Shown here: piece after piece, positions 9,301 through 17,367 of the stretch
Numbering within the stretch: position 1 is the first letter of the stretch
Layout of the letters: each line of letters opens with the position of its first letter
Assembly (NCBI RefSeq): GCF_004331075.1
Contig: NZ_SJNX01000003.1
Location: 1 to 64,000 of the forward strand
DNA: 64,000 bases
Direction of reading: 5' to 3'
From: Acinetobacter brisouioides
Lineage (GTDB): Bacteria > Pseudomonadota > Gammaproteobacteria > Pseudomonadales > Moraxellaceae
Position numbers and translations under genes: made by a program
The notes under the pieces: model-generated
The model's database searches: none
The model's input: only the letters and a program-made list of their open reading frames with translations
What the model was told of the DNA's origin: nothing

Positions 9301-9425
9301 AGTTCTGGATATGCTTCTACTTTCATCACTTTCCATGAGTACATGCCATAAATTGCGAGAATAATGGCAATCGCCCAAACCAAGTGACGGCGGCGAAAAA
9401 ATAAGGCAATCAGACGATTAATCAT
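6330..9425 (-). CDS. Heavy-metal-type RND transporter, CzcA-like
   Basis: The 1031-residue inner-membrane pump has the RND layout: first helix near 12-30, a large periplasmic loop, helices 2-7, a second periplasmic loop, and helices 8-12. The fourth helix carries DFGIIVDGAIVVME at about 390-404. The two aspartates and the glutamate correspond to the proton-relay residues of CzcA/CusA-like heavy-metal exporters rather than drug exporters such as AcrB. The N-terminal VEAYPELDDVTVQVTTQVPG is also typical. It overlaps the adaptor gene by 8 bases and the outer-membrane gene by 1 base, so the three are translated as one unit. The metal is not obvious; cobalt, zinc, cadmium, nickel or copper/silver are all possible. 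Confidence 0.92.
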   Translation of the reverse strand: MINRLIALFFRRRHLVWAIAIILAIYGMYSWKVMKVEAYPELDDVTVQVTTQVPGLSAEDVEQQITTPLERSLYSTPGVTTIRSSSTFALSLITLVFDSKDDYFARQRVMERLSSVTLPGGTQPSLGPLSGSGGEIYRYTLEAENKNLMQLSEIQRWVVMPAFKQVAGVADVNNFGGLTKEFRIELDPAKMQQYGVVLNDVTTAINSSSSDAGGGRITRGEQSYVVRGIGQVHSLDDLSSVVVTQKNGMPIYLKDLGKLIIGHQEREGIMGKDYNPDTLEGIVLMTKYQNPSTVLDGVHAKVDQLNKQLAPQGVKIVPYIDRDSLVKLTVDKVTHTVMEGVGLVLIVLILFLGSPRSAIIAAVAIPAALVTVFILMNFTNMPANLFSLGAIDFGIIVDGAIVVMEAILRRREEEPDVVLGEQDILETLSYVGRPIFFATLIIITAYLPLFAFERAEGKLFTPMAITVSYALLGALVCAIALIPGLAYVALKKPRKIFENKPLIWLTEKYRKVLTTLLFRPVIVYSITILSLVAVVLLGARTGREFLPELDEGALWLQVQLPTGISLDKSSEMATNLRRVLLKHPEVSYAVSQVGRSDEGTDPWTPSHIEMPVGLKPYSEWPNGETKAQFIKKLGQEFSQMPGYDIGISQPIIDGVNDAVGGAHSPLVLRIYGPDLKEGRRIGDQVVDILKGIRGTASASLFQEPPIPQVMIKVNREAAARYGISIADISALIQTGVGSTPIIPVYVDARQYNVTVSFPKNAKNSPAELGALQLNSASGAKIPLAQVADISLKTGESTISHEQGERQITVRIDNRGRDLTSYLAEAQQKINTQVKLDPNKYHMEWAGQFQSQDRAEKRLAFIMILVIGMMGALLFFQFGRFRQVLLILGVVPLATLGGLIALNVTGNTLNVASAVGFIALFGVSVQNGIIMVANFRRVRGDGLDLDQSIITAASERLRPVLMTATVASIGMLPAALATGVGTDVQRNLATVVVGGLIVSTLLTLFIVPVFYYVIEKFAENKKWNMPGRRSHR

Positions 9426-10593
9426 TTAAGAGCACCCCACCACTAACAATCACGCGATCTGATGGATTTAAGCCTGAAATAATCTGTACATCAGTGTCAT
9501 TTTCACTGCCCAATTCCACAATTTTCCGCACATAGGTATGTGGTTTTATTTCTACAAAAACGGTGATTTGCTCATTATTCATCAGCAACGCAGACTGCGG
9601 TACAGTAATTTTCTGCTGACTGTTATTTTTAATTTGCACCGTTGCAAACATATTTGGCTTCAATTTCATATTGGTGTTATCAAATAAAATACGAGCCTTG
9701 GCGCGGCGGGTGTCGCTATCTAAAACACTGCTTACATTACCAATACGCCCATGAAACACTTGGTTTGGATATGCAGGGAAAGTCACATCAACCTCTAACC
9801 CTGTATGCACCTGATTCAGCTGTGCCTCTGGAATATTTGCAGTTACCCAGACCTGATCAAAATTTGCAATGGTCAAAATCGCATTGGTATTGTCATTGAT
9901 AAATGAGCCAAGACCGACATTCAAAGCGGTGACATCACCATTGATTGGAGAAACAATTGGTAAAAAGGCTTCTGAACCTGAAAGTTTTGCACCATGTCCT
10001 GCCAGTGTTTTTAAGCGTTGTGTTGCACGTTCATATTCGTCTTTAGCTTGGATTTGTGTACTTTGAGCAGCTTCTAAATCTTTATTTGCATTCGCACCAA
10101 TCGCATTAACTTCACGTGCACGTTTTAAATTGGCATTCGCTAAACTCAAACTATCTTTGGCTTTGCTTACATCTGAATATGCTTGGGCTAAATCCCCAGA
10201 GCTCAGAATTGCAAGCACTTGCCCTTTGCGAACGTGATCACCAATTTTCACATTGAGTTTGACAATACGACCTGTCAATGGAGGCTCAATATTGGCAGAT
10301 GCCGCTGTATTTGCCTCAACCATACCTGGGAAACTTGTCATCTGGGCTGAACCACCTGAATTCACAGGCATAACTTTGAGATGACTTATTAAAGGTGAAT
10401 GGTTCGGCACAATATACTCATCCCCTTGATGCTTAAACATTTCAGGGGGAGGGCTAGGATTTTTAGCTTCAGCAGATTCACTTTTATGAGGTGATACCAT
10501 CCAAATGATGCCTATCAGCAAACATCCCCCGAGTGCGATAGCCAATTTTGAACCGACAAATAATTTTGAAGTGTTATGATTGTTTGAAGGCAT
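9418..10593 (-). CDS. RND periplasmic adaptor subunit, CzcB-like
   Basis: The 391-residue membrane-fusion protein bridges the pump and the outer-membrane channel. It has an N-terminal membrane anchor (about 14-32), a split lipoyl domain with GRIVKLNVKIGDHVRKGQVLA near 108-128, an alpha-helical hairpin near 135-200, a second lipoyl half SPINGDVTALNVG, and a beta-barrel domain with FHGRIGNVSSVLDSDTRRAKAR near 283-304. It lacks the long histidine-rich N-terminal metal domain of the classical CzcB. It is the first gene of the operon. No metal-responsive regulator of the CzcRS, CopRS or MerR type lies next to it. Confidence 0.9.
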   Translation of the reverse strand: MPSNNHNTSKLFVGSKLAIALGGCLLIGIIWMVSPHKSESAEAKNPSPPPEMFKHQGDEYIVPNHSPLISHLKVMPVNSGGSAQMTSFPGMVEANTAASANIEPPLTGRIVKLNVKIGDHVRKGQVLAILSSGDLAQAYSDVSKAKDSLSLANANLKRAREVNAIGANANKDLEAAQSTQIQAKDEYERATQRLKTLAGHGAKLSGSEAFLPIVSPINGDVTALNVGLGSFINDNTNAILTIANFDQVWVTANIPEAQLNQVHTGLEVDVTFPAYPNQVFHGRIGNVSSVLDSDTRRAKARILFDNTNMKLKPNMFATVQIKNNSQQKITVPQSALLMNNEQITVFVEIKPHTYVRKIVELGSENDTDVQIISGLNPSDRVIVSGGVLLND

Positions 10594-11106
10594 AGTCTGG
10601 CTACCTTAAATCGTATTGGATTCGTGATTTTTAAAAAATCGGCCTGCTTAAAGCACGTACATCGTATAAGTGAAAAATTAAACAAAAATTAAAACAACAA
10701 ATTAAATATTTGAAATATATTTAAAAATTAAATCAAATATTCTAGATTATAATTTTCTAAAATGACAAATTAATGATATAAAATTTTAATATTTCTGATA
10801 ACTTACATCTAATTAAAAGTATAGATATTATACCAAGCAACTCATAATCACTGATTCAACAACACTATTCCCAAACACCTCGTATTTCCCACTAAAACCA
10901 ACCGCATCGCTAATTTAACTGGGTATACCAGACTTCTTTTATTCATCTGTTTTCGTTCACCCTATGAGATAAATATAAAGAGAGCTGAACCAATGATGAA
11001 AGAAGTTCAATTCTTAAAAATTTATGTCACAAAACCCTGCAACAGTACAAATAAAAAAAAGCCGAATCTAAAATAAATTCGGCTTTTTTTATTTTCTTGA
11101 TCTAGA
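10594..11106. other. 513-base AT-rich gap between the efflux operon and hns
   Basis: The stretch 10660-10840 is extremely AT-rich and must hold the promoter of the efflux operon, but no single -35/-10 pair stands out. A small plus-strand frame of 25 codons at 10993-11070 ends inside the hns terminator and is not supported. The AT-richness makes this a plausible H-NS binding region. Confidence 0.5.
11053..11090 (-). terminator. hns terminator (bidirectional shape)
   Basis: GCCGAAT pairs with ATTCGGC around a 9-base loop, flanked by a run of A on one side and T on the other. It lies just after the hns stop codon and could work in both directions. Confidence 0.88.
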
Positions 11107-11430
11107 TTAGATTAAGAAGTCTTCCAAGCTTGCGCCTTTTTCCAACTCAGTCACTAACCAGCGAGGTTGTTTACCACGACCAGTCCAGGTTTCTTCCGGG
11201 TTGTTTTTATTACGGTAGCGTGGCTCAACAGTTTTACGCGTTGGGCTTTTACGTTTTTGAGCACCATATTCAAGTAGTTGCTCAATTGTTAAATCAAGAC
11301 CTGAAGCAATTTCAATCACTTGATTATAAGCATCTTGAATTGCTTGTTCTTTTTTAGAAGCAATTAAAACTTCTGCTTCACGTTGTAAGCGTTTTAACTC
11401 TTCAACAGATAAAGTACTAATGTCTTGCAC
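11107..11430 (-). CDS. hns: H-NS family nucleoid-associated protein
   Basis: The 107-residue protein has an N-terminal coiled-coil oligomerisation region (about 1-60) and a C-terminal DNA-binding domain with TWTGRGKQPRWL near 82-93. This is the AT-hook-like H-NS signature, here in the form that includes a tryptophan before the GRGKQP core. H-NS silences AT-rich and horizontally acquired DNA. The start codon is GTG behind a GGAG site, so the first residue is read as Met. It is a single-gene unit with its own terminator. It is shorter than the E. coli protein (about 137 residues) but typical for Acinetobacter-type H-NS. Confidence 0.9.
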   Translation of the reverse strand: MQDISTLSVEELKRLQREAEVLIASKKEQAIQDAYNQVIEIASGLDLTIEQLLEYGAQKRKSPTRKTVEPRYRNKNNPEETWTGRGKQPRWLVTELEKGASLEDFLI

Positions 11431-11632
11431 AGTTTTTCTCCAAATTCAGATTGGAATCTATTTAAAATAAACTTCCATGTGAAATATATTAATCTAATCA
11501 CGATTATTAAGTATAGAGTAAAGCCAAAGAAATAACTTATTTTTACAACATCAATCGTCTTTTATTTTAAAACCATAAAACCTCTAGTTTCATATTTAAA
11601 ACATCCTGATATTTGATTGCAAAATTATTCGG

Positions 11633-12829
11633 CTATAGATTTACTTTTAAAAAGTTTGTATTACTCTCAAACAGTAAATTAAGCTGTTGCACAAGAACCT
11701 CATTATCCTTTAACTGATTTTTAATTCTTAAATAACTCATTAATATATTATCTGGATATAATTCTAATAATTTTTCTGCTTCTGCAAAACATCCTGTTTC
11801 CTGATAAACAAACCATCTTGCAAAACTAAATACAGGAATATTTGGATATTTCGCTTCCCACATATTTAACTGTTGTTCAATTTTATCATATGCAGGTGTT
11901 TGTTTTAACAATTGTTTTTCAAACCATAAATAAAAAACCTCCTGATCAAACAATTCATTCAGCAATGTCTCTGCCAATACTTCATGTGCCAGACTCATCT
12001 CTGGTAAGCGCGCTAAAACCTTCAACCACAACACTTTATTTTCACGAGTTGTCTCATGCAGCTTCGTATCTTTAAACTCTTCATAACGCTGCTGTAAATG
12101 ATTTAAATCTTCAGGACTCGCTTGATCAAAGGCAATTAAGATCTGCTGTAACCAGCGGGTTTTATCAATATCATTTAAGTGCCCAAACTGACTACTTTGT
12201 ACATACAGCCACGGAAACTGTGCCGCAAACTGTCCCCAAAGCAATGCTAAACGCTGCAGATACCCCTGCTGAATGTCTTTGAGCCAAGGTGATAATTCAT
12301 GCTGAGATAAAAACTCCAAATGGGTTAATGCATGATTTGGATTTTGTTCAGATAAATAAATTTCAATTCGCTGCAATTCGGCCAATTCAAAAGCCATGGC
12401 GGGGCTATGTTCAAGCATGTTTAATGCTGACTTTGCATCCCCCTGTTTCCAGAGAAAAAACGCATGAATCACTTCATTTAATAAATTAGATTGTTTGAAA
12501 ATCCCTTCGACCATCTGTCTTTTTTCTTGATTCGCATCTAATAACCACAATACCGCCATTTTTTCATAAGGATGCAAATGTTCAAAATTAAATACTTTCT
12601 GTTTTCTTTGTTCGAGTCGGGAAAAATAGCGTTTAAATAACAACCATAATACTTGCCCAATCAGGCTCAGTATTGTCAAAAAAATTAATAATGCCCAAAC
12701 ATTACTTTGAATTTGCCAGTGTCGAAAATAAACATAAACATAACCTGCGCCATATCCATAACTCAAGATACTCACAAGCGCAATTAAAAGCAGCAGCACA
12801 AATGCATAAGAATATAAAATCTGTTTCAT
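11633..12829 (-). CDS. hemY: HemY-like membrane protein with TPR repeats
   Basis: The 398-residue protein begins with two membrane helices (about 6-30 and 42-64) with the HemY-type AGYVYVYFRHWQIQSN between them, then a cytoplasmic or periplasmic alpha-helical TPR region to the end. HemY proteins are found at the end of hemCDX operons, but their function in haem synthesis is unproven; the bacterial name is not the protoporphyrinogen oxidase of Bacillus. It lies 9 bases after hemX, so the two are cotranscribed. The gene uses more A/T-rich codons than hemC and hemD. Confidence 0.82.
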   Translation of the reverse strand: MKQILYSYAFVLLLLIALVSILSYGYGAGYVYVYFRHWQIQSNVWALLIFLTILSLIGQVLWLLFKRYFSRLEQRKQKVFNFEHLHPYEKMAVLWLLDANQEKRQMVEGIFKQSNLLNEVIHAFFLWKQGDAKSALNMLEHSPAMAFELAELQRIEIYLSEQNPNHALTHLEFLSQHELSPWLKDIQQGYLQRLALLWGQFAAQFPWLYVQSSQFGHLNDIDKTRWLQQILIAFDQASPEDLNHLQQRYEEFKDTKLHETTRENKVLWLKVLARLPEMSLAHEVLAETLLNELFDQEVFYLWFEKQLLKQTPAYDKIEQQLNMWEAKYPNIPVFSFARWFVYQETGCFAEAEKLLELYPDNILMSYLRIKNQLKDNEVLVQQLNLLFESNTNFLKVNL

Positions 12830-12838
12830 GCCCGACCT

Positions 12839-13675
12839 CTAATTCAATATTGCCAGTGCAGTGAGTTTTGGCATAGCCACAGCAGGCAACTGCTTCGCTT
12901 TTTCAAGTAATAAACTTAAAGCATGACGATTAAATGTCGGTGCTTGGCGCAATAACTGATTTACATCTAACAGTGTTTGTTGATATTCATCATATTGACC
13001 AGATTCAAGCAATTGTTTTGCGAGCACCAAACGTATTTGCATTTCTTTTAATACCAGCCGTTGATTCATTAATTCAGTTTGTGGCTGGTCTGTTGATTCA
13101 ACTTTAAACCAGCGACTCCAAAAATGCTTTTGCTGTACAGGCTGATATTGTTGGGTTTGACTCAATAATAATTGATTTAATTGCTGATCGATTTGACGGA
13201 ATACTAAATGTAGCTGATCCAGCTGATTTTGATGGTTATCATGATATTGCTGAATATTTTGTAAATCTTGATTTATCGCCTGATATAAACTTTGCTGCAA
13301 AGCAGGCGCTAAATCATAAGCTGCAATCTCCTGATTGAGCTTTTGCAATTGTTCAAATGCATAAACATCCTGTTGCTGCTGTAAAGCAAACTGTACCAGT
13401 TGCAACTGCTGTTTTACCAAAATAATCGGATTAAGCGCATGTACAGCAGCACTTTCACTACTGGCAACATCTGAAGCAGTAGCCCCTGAGGTATTGGGTG
13501 CAAGTTGACGCTGTAATGCCACTAACTGGTCATTGGCATTGGCATTGGCTTGTTCGCTATGCAAAATCCGCGTTTGTAGCTCTTGTAATTGCTTTGAGTT
13601 TTGCACCAGATCGTAATTGAGTTTTACCATCCAAGCGACAATCAATAGACTTAAAGCCACAAATAACTTTCTCAT
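12839..13675 (-). CDS. hemX: HemX-like protein
   Basis: The 278-residue protein has one N-terminal membrane anchor (about 5-20) and a long Gln-rich helical region (about 22-190) expected to form a coiled coil. This matches the HemX family that follows hemD in many proteobacteria, although it is shorter than the E. coli protein (about 390 residues) and is not fused to uroporphyrinogen methyltransferase. Its start overlaps the hemD stop as ATGA, so translation is coupled. The role is not established; it may scaffold haem-synthesis enzymes at the membrane. Confidence 0.75.
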   Translation of the reverse strand: MRKLFVALSLLIVAWMVKLNYDLVQNSKQLQELQTRILHSEQANANANDQLVALQRQLAPNTSGATASDVASSESAAVHALNPIILVKQQLQLVQFALQQQQDVYAFEQLQKLNQEIAAYDLAPALQQSLYQAINQDLQNIQQYHDNHQNQLDQLHLVFRQIDQQLNQLLLSQTQQYQPVQQKHFWSRWFKVESTDQPQTELMNQRLVLKEMQIRLVLAKQLLESGQYDEYQQTLLDVNQLLRQAPTFNRHALSLLLEKAKQLPAVAMPKLTALAILN

Positions 13676-14436
13676 GCTGTGCCTTTTTGTTTTAACAGAA
13701 AGTTGCGTATGCTCTCTGGGTCTAAACTTTCAAGCTGCTGTACAGCTGGAATTTGCTGCTGAAGCAACAATTGCGTTAAGCGTTGCCCTAAAGTGAGATA
13801 CTGACATTTAGATAAAATTTCGGGGTTATTTTGACATAGTTTGACCCAGTTCAACCAACTGGCTTCACTACTTATACAAACAAAGACAGGCTCTGTCATG
13901 GTTAGCAAGCGCAGGGATAATTGCTGAAACTGTGTCGCGGCCTGTGCTGGGCACTGGCGCTGATAAAGCACAAAATTCAAAATATTGACGCCGTGCTGCT
14001 GTAAGGCATCCATCATGAACTGTCGCCCACCCTGCCCTCGCCAAAATGCCACATGCTGAAGATGCAAACGCTGCAATACAGGAAGTTGCAACATACCTTC
14101 AGAATTTTCAACATCTGGAACAAGGGCAGTAATACCATAGTGCTGCAAATTGCGCGCCGTTGCCTGCCCCACAGCAATCCACTGCACCTGATTGAGAGCC
14201 GAGAGTTCAATTTGGCTTGCCTGCAAATACTGCATACCCACTTCAACCGCCATTGGGCTAACCACCACAATCACCTGAGCGTGCAGCAATTGCTGATAGA
14301 ATGCAGCAAGTTCTGCAGAATAGGGCATTGCCTTTAATTCCAGTAAAGGCAGTTCCACCACGTCAATCTGATCGTGTTGTAAGGTTTGCGTCAGGGCTTG
14401 CGCACGCTCGATTGGGCGAGTATTCAGCAACAGCAT
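13672..14436 (-). CDS. hemD: Uroporphyrinogen-III synthase
   Basis: HemD cyclises hydroxymethylbilane to uroporphyrinogen III. The start is placed at MLLLNTRPIERAQALT, one base after the hemC stop codon, giving 254 residues; a longer frame begins 10 codons upstream inside hemC. The family's poorly conserved bilobed fold is indicated by NTRP at the start, VVVSPMAVEVGM near 80, WIAVGQATA near 105 and CISSEASWLNW near 187. It lies in the order hemC-hemD-hemX-hemY, translationally coupled on both sides. Confidence 0.9.
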   Translation of the reverse strand: MLLLNTRPIERAQALTQTLQHDQIDVVELPLLELKAMPYSAELAAFYQQLLHAQVIVVVSPMAVEVGMQYLQASQIELSALNQVQWIAVGQATARNLQHYGITALVPDVENSEGMLQLPVLQRLHLQHVAFWRGQGGRQFMMDALQQHGVNILNFVLYQRQCPAQAATQFQQLSLRLLTMTEPVFVCISSEASWLNWVKLCQNNPEILSKCQYLTLGQRLTQLLLQQQIPAVQQLESLDPESIRNFLLKQKGTA

Positions 14437-14437
14437 T

Positions 14438-15358
14438 TTAGTGGTGCAGTGCCTTGAGTAATTCACCTGCGCCTTGAGCCAGCAATTGCTGTGCTAATTG
14501 CACACCCAGCTGCTCAGCTTGCTCCACAGTCCCTTCAAGTGTAGCTTTGAGCAGGACTGTACCATCCACACTGCCAACGCGGCCTTCAATATGCAGATGC
14601 TCACCTTCCAAGGTAGCAAAACCTGCAATTGGCACTTGGCATCCACCTTCCAGGTACGCATTAAATGCCCGTTCAGCACGTACACAATATTGAGTTTCAG
14701 CATGTGCCAAAGGTGCGATCAAATCTAGAACTACCTGATCCTGATCACGACATTCCAAGCCCAAAGCACCTTGTCCAACTGCAGGTAAGCTCATGTCTGA
14801 GGCAACATGATGACGAATACGTTGTTCCAAACCCAAACGCATTAAGCCAGCGCTGGCTAAAATAATTGCATCGTATTGACCTTCATCCAGTTTTCCAAGA
14901 CGAGTGCCTACATTGCCACGCAAATCTTTAATCACTAAATCAGGACGCTGCTGCAAAATCTGGCACTTACGACGCAAACTAGATGTCCCCACGACTGCAC
15001 CTTGTGGCAATTCATCAAAATGGGCGTAATGATTGGAAACAAAAGCATCAAACGGGTTTTCACGCTCGCAAATCACCGCCAGCGTTAAGCCTTCAGGCAG
15101 TTGCATTGGAACATCTTTCATAGAATGAACGGCTAGATCGGCACGACCATCGAGTAAGGCATTTTCTAGTTCTTTGACAAATAGACCTTTTCCACCAATT
15201 TTTGCTAAAGGTGTATCGAGGATTTTGTCCCCTTGAGTGACAAAAGTCACCAATTCTACGGTTAACTGAGGATGAAGCTGCTCAAGGCGACTTTTTATAT
15301 GCTCGGCTTGCCAGAGTGCAAGAGGGCTTTGGCGAGTCGCAATTTTCAAAATATTCAT
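14438..15358 (-). CDS. hemC: Porphobilinogen deaminase (hydroxymethylbilane synthase)
   Basis: HemC joins four porphobilinogen units into hydroxymethylbilane in the cytoplasm. The start is set at [20 protein letters not shown], which matches the family; a frame 11 codons longer exists. The catalytic Asp lies in [11 protein letters not shown] near residue 82, [11 protein letters not shown] is near 128, and the cysteine that carries the dipyrromethane cofactor is in [10 protein letters not shown] near 239. The 306-residue length is normal. It begins the hemCDXY run and is preceded by algR on the same strand, the arrangement known from Pseudomonas aeruginosa. Confidence 0.96.
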   Translation of the reverse strand: MNILKIATRQSPLALWQAEHIKSRLEQLHPQLTVELVTFVTQGDKILDTPLAKIGGKGLFVKELENALLDGRADLAVHSMKDVPMQLPEGLTLAVICERENPFDAFVSNHYAHFDELPQGAVVGTSSLRRKCQILQQRPDLVIKDLRGNVGTRLGKLDEGQYDAIILASAGLMRLGLEQRIRHHVASDMSLPAVGQGALGLECRDQDQVVLDLIAPLAHAETQYCVRAERAFNAYLEGGCQVPIAGFATLEGEHLHIEGRVGSVDGTVLLKATLEGTVEQAEQLGVQLAQQLLAQGAGELLKALHH

Positions 15359-15442
15359 AATGGATGAAGCCTGAGCATCGAGATGATGCACTAAACTTAA
15401 CCTGATCTAATAAAAATGCAAGTCCCCAGCCCAAAAAACTGT

Positions 15443-16180
15443 TTAGAGTTGCTGGATAGACTCGCGAAGCTGAGGCAAATGCCGTCGACTGATCACCAAA
15501 CGCTCGGTGATATCGCGTAACCGCACCTGATACTGTCCAGAACAAATACTTTCAATTCCATCTAAAAATTTGATGGATACCAAGGCATTGCGATGAATTC
15601 GAATAAACTGGTCAGCAAATTCCAGTTCCAGATCTTTTAACGTTTCATCAATCAAAACACTGCCCTTTTGATGGCGAATGGTGACATATTTCTGATCTGC
15701 CAAAAAATAATACACCTGTTCAATCGGAATAAGTTCGACCCCCCGATGGGACTTTGCGGTAATGTGCTGACGCTGTTTTTGGGATATTTGACTGGATGAT
15801 TGTTGAAACTGGCTGACTTGCGCCTGATTAGGTTTACAAACCTGATCCAGCACTTCACGCAATTCATTTTTGGCAATCGGTTTGAGTAAATAAGCTTGCG
15901 CCTGTGACTGAAATGCCTGTAAAGCATGCTGATCATACGCTGTACAGAAAATGATGGCGGGCTTGATCTCAAGGTGTGCCAATTGACGGGCGCAACTTAA
16001 TCCATCCATTTCAGGCATTTGAATATCGAGCAATACCACATCAGGTTCATACTCAAGAACCAAATCGTAGACTTGCCCACCATGTTCAGCAGTTGCCACT
16101 ACCTGATGCCCCAAATCGCTGACTAAACGCACCAATCGCTCAACAGCTAACGGCTCATCATCACAAATTAAAATATCCAT
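15443..16180 (-). CDS. algR: LytTR response regulator, AlgR-like
   Basis: The 245-residue regulator has a receiver domain (about 1-120) with Asp7, Asp8, the phosphorylated Asp52 in VVLLDIQMPEMDG, and Lys102 in YLLKPI. A LytTR DNA-binding domain (about 138-243) follows, with RGVELIPIEQVYYFLADQK and FIRIHRNALVSIKFL. In P. aeruginosa AlgR with its kinase AlgZ controls alginate and type IV pilus genes, and the same gene order argH-algZ-algR-hemC is seen here. It lies 44 bases after the kinase gene. The targets in this organism cannot be read from the window, but type IV pilus minor pilins are a reasonable guess. Confidence 0.88.
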   Translation of the reverse strand: MDILICDDEPLAVERLVRLVSDLGHQVVATAEHGGQVYDLVLEYEPDVVLLDIQMPEMDGLSCARQLAHLEIKPAIIFCTAYDQHALQAFQSQAQAYLLKPIAKNELREVLDQVCKPNQAQVSQFQQSSSQISQKQRQHITAKSHRGVELIPIEQVYYFLADQKYVTIRHQKGSVLIDETLKDLELEFADQFIRIHRNALVSIKFLDGIESICSGQYQVRLRDITERLVISRRHLPQLRESIQQL

Positions 16181-16224
16181 ACGCGCTTTATATTCCCCGA
16201 TCTGCTTTGTATGTCATCCGTTTG

Positions 16225-17367
16225 TTATTGATACGGATAGGTTAAGATTGTGGTAAAAATGCCCTGCCCTGCAAAACATTGAATATAGGCAGCATCGCCA
16301 TAATAGGCACGTAGCCGTTGTTTAACATTTTCTAATGCAATGCCATTGCCTTGGCGTTGCCCTTGTTGTTCTTGTAAATATGGATTAGTAATCACAATAT
16401 TGACTTGTCGGTCGAGAATCTCCACCAATAAACTGATCTTACACGGACTGCTTATTTTTTCAACACCATGAAAAATACTATTTTCAAGTAAAGGTTGCAA
16501 ACTCAGGACTGGAATTTGAATATATTGCAGTGATTGAATGTCGGGTAAGCGCCAATCCATCTGCAACCGATCCCGCAGGCGAATCTGTTCAATCGCAATA
16601 TATTGTCGGCAAATCTGTAGTTCTTCTGCCAAGCTCACCAGTTTGAGTTCCTGCAAACTCACCCGAAATAAACGTGACAGATTAATCAGCATCTCTTCTG
16701 CTTTATCGGGGTCAACTGCAATCAAGCTGACCACACTGTTTAAGCTATTAAACAAGAAATGCGGCTGAATCCGCGCCTGCATAGCCTGAATCCGTGCCTG
16801 CAATTCGCTGTGTTGCTGCTTGATCCACTGATCGCGGATGTACAAATAACGTAGAGAAAATGCCCCCATAAGTACGCCATAGCTGAGATGTAAGCCTGCA
16901 TGATCAAATAACTGTTGCCAATCGCCAAGCTGTCGCCAGCCAAAATGCACCATTAACAGCAATGCATTTAAGAAAATCGTGGTCAGCAGCACTGTCCCCT
17001 GCAACAAAACAAATGCTAATGTGAATACAACAACATGATTTAAATGAGTGAGTTTCGGCTGTATTTTCTGAATCACCACAATAAAAACCAGAATCACCCA
17101 ATAAATGTAGAGCAAATATTGCAGCACATGCCCCCAGTTCATGGCTTGCCACGTCCCTGCTTCTGCCAGCATTAACACCACCGCCAAAATACTGCTGGCT
17201 GCAAATAATTCGATTAAGTGTTGCCAACGCCCTATTTTCGTAAAAAAATAGGCTGACTGATTGTTCAGCGCATCGCTACTCTGGGCTGAATGATGATCTT
17301 GAGCATCGGCAAGTTGCTGAGCTTTTGTTATACTGCTTTTTATTTTACTGAGCCGCCATGACCACAT
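16225..17367 (-). CDS. algZ: LytS/YehU-type sensor kinase, AlgZ (FimS)-like
   Basis: The 380-residue protein has four to six membrane helices (about 50-185) and then a His_kinase domain with [14 protein letters not shown], where the His near residue 200 is the predicted phosphorylation site, followed by an HATPase domain with [12 protein letters not shown] near 300 and [14 protein letters not shown] near 348. This kinase class lacks the classical H-box, as in AlgZ/FimS. The ATG lies 8 bases after AGAGGA, and that site is inside argH codons because the two divergent genes overlap by 10 bases at their 5' ends. It pairs with the algR-like regulator downstream. Confidence 0.86.
   Translation of the reverse strand: MWSWRLSKIKSSITKAQQLADAQDHHSAQSSDALNNQSAYFFTKIGRWQHLIELFAASSILAVVLMLAEAGTWQAMNWGHVLQYLLYIYWVILVFIVVIQKIQPKLTHLNHVVVFTLAFVLLQGTVLLTTIFLNALLLMVHFGWRQLGDWQQLFDHAGLHLSYGVLMGAFSLRYLYIRDQWIKQQHSELQARIQAMQARIQPHFLFNSLNSVVSLIAVDPDKAEEMLINLSRLFRVSLQELKLVSLAEELQICRQYIAIEQIRLRDRLQMDWRLPDIQSLQYIQIPVLSLQPLLENSIFHGVEKISSPCKISLLVEILDRQVNIVITNPYLQEQQGQRQGNGIALENVKQRLRAYYGDAAYIQCFAGQGIFTTILTYPYQ
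17326..17334 (+). promoter_or_regulatory. Extended -10 promoter element of argH
   Basis: TGTTATACT is an extended -10 (TGn plus TATACT) placed so that transcription starts about 15-18 bases before the argH ATG. No good -35 hexamer is seen at the right spacing, which fits an extended -10 promoter. It lies inside the algZ coding region on the other strand. Confidence 0.6.

Noticed and set aside
10993..11070. A 25-codon plus-strand frame starting ATGATGAAAG
   Set aside because: It ends inside the hns terminator, has no strong ribosome binding site or recognisable product, and lies in AT-rich DNA where such frames are common.
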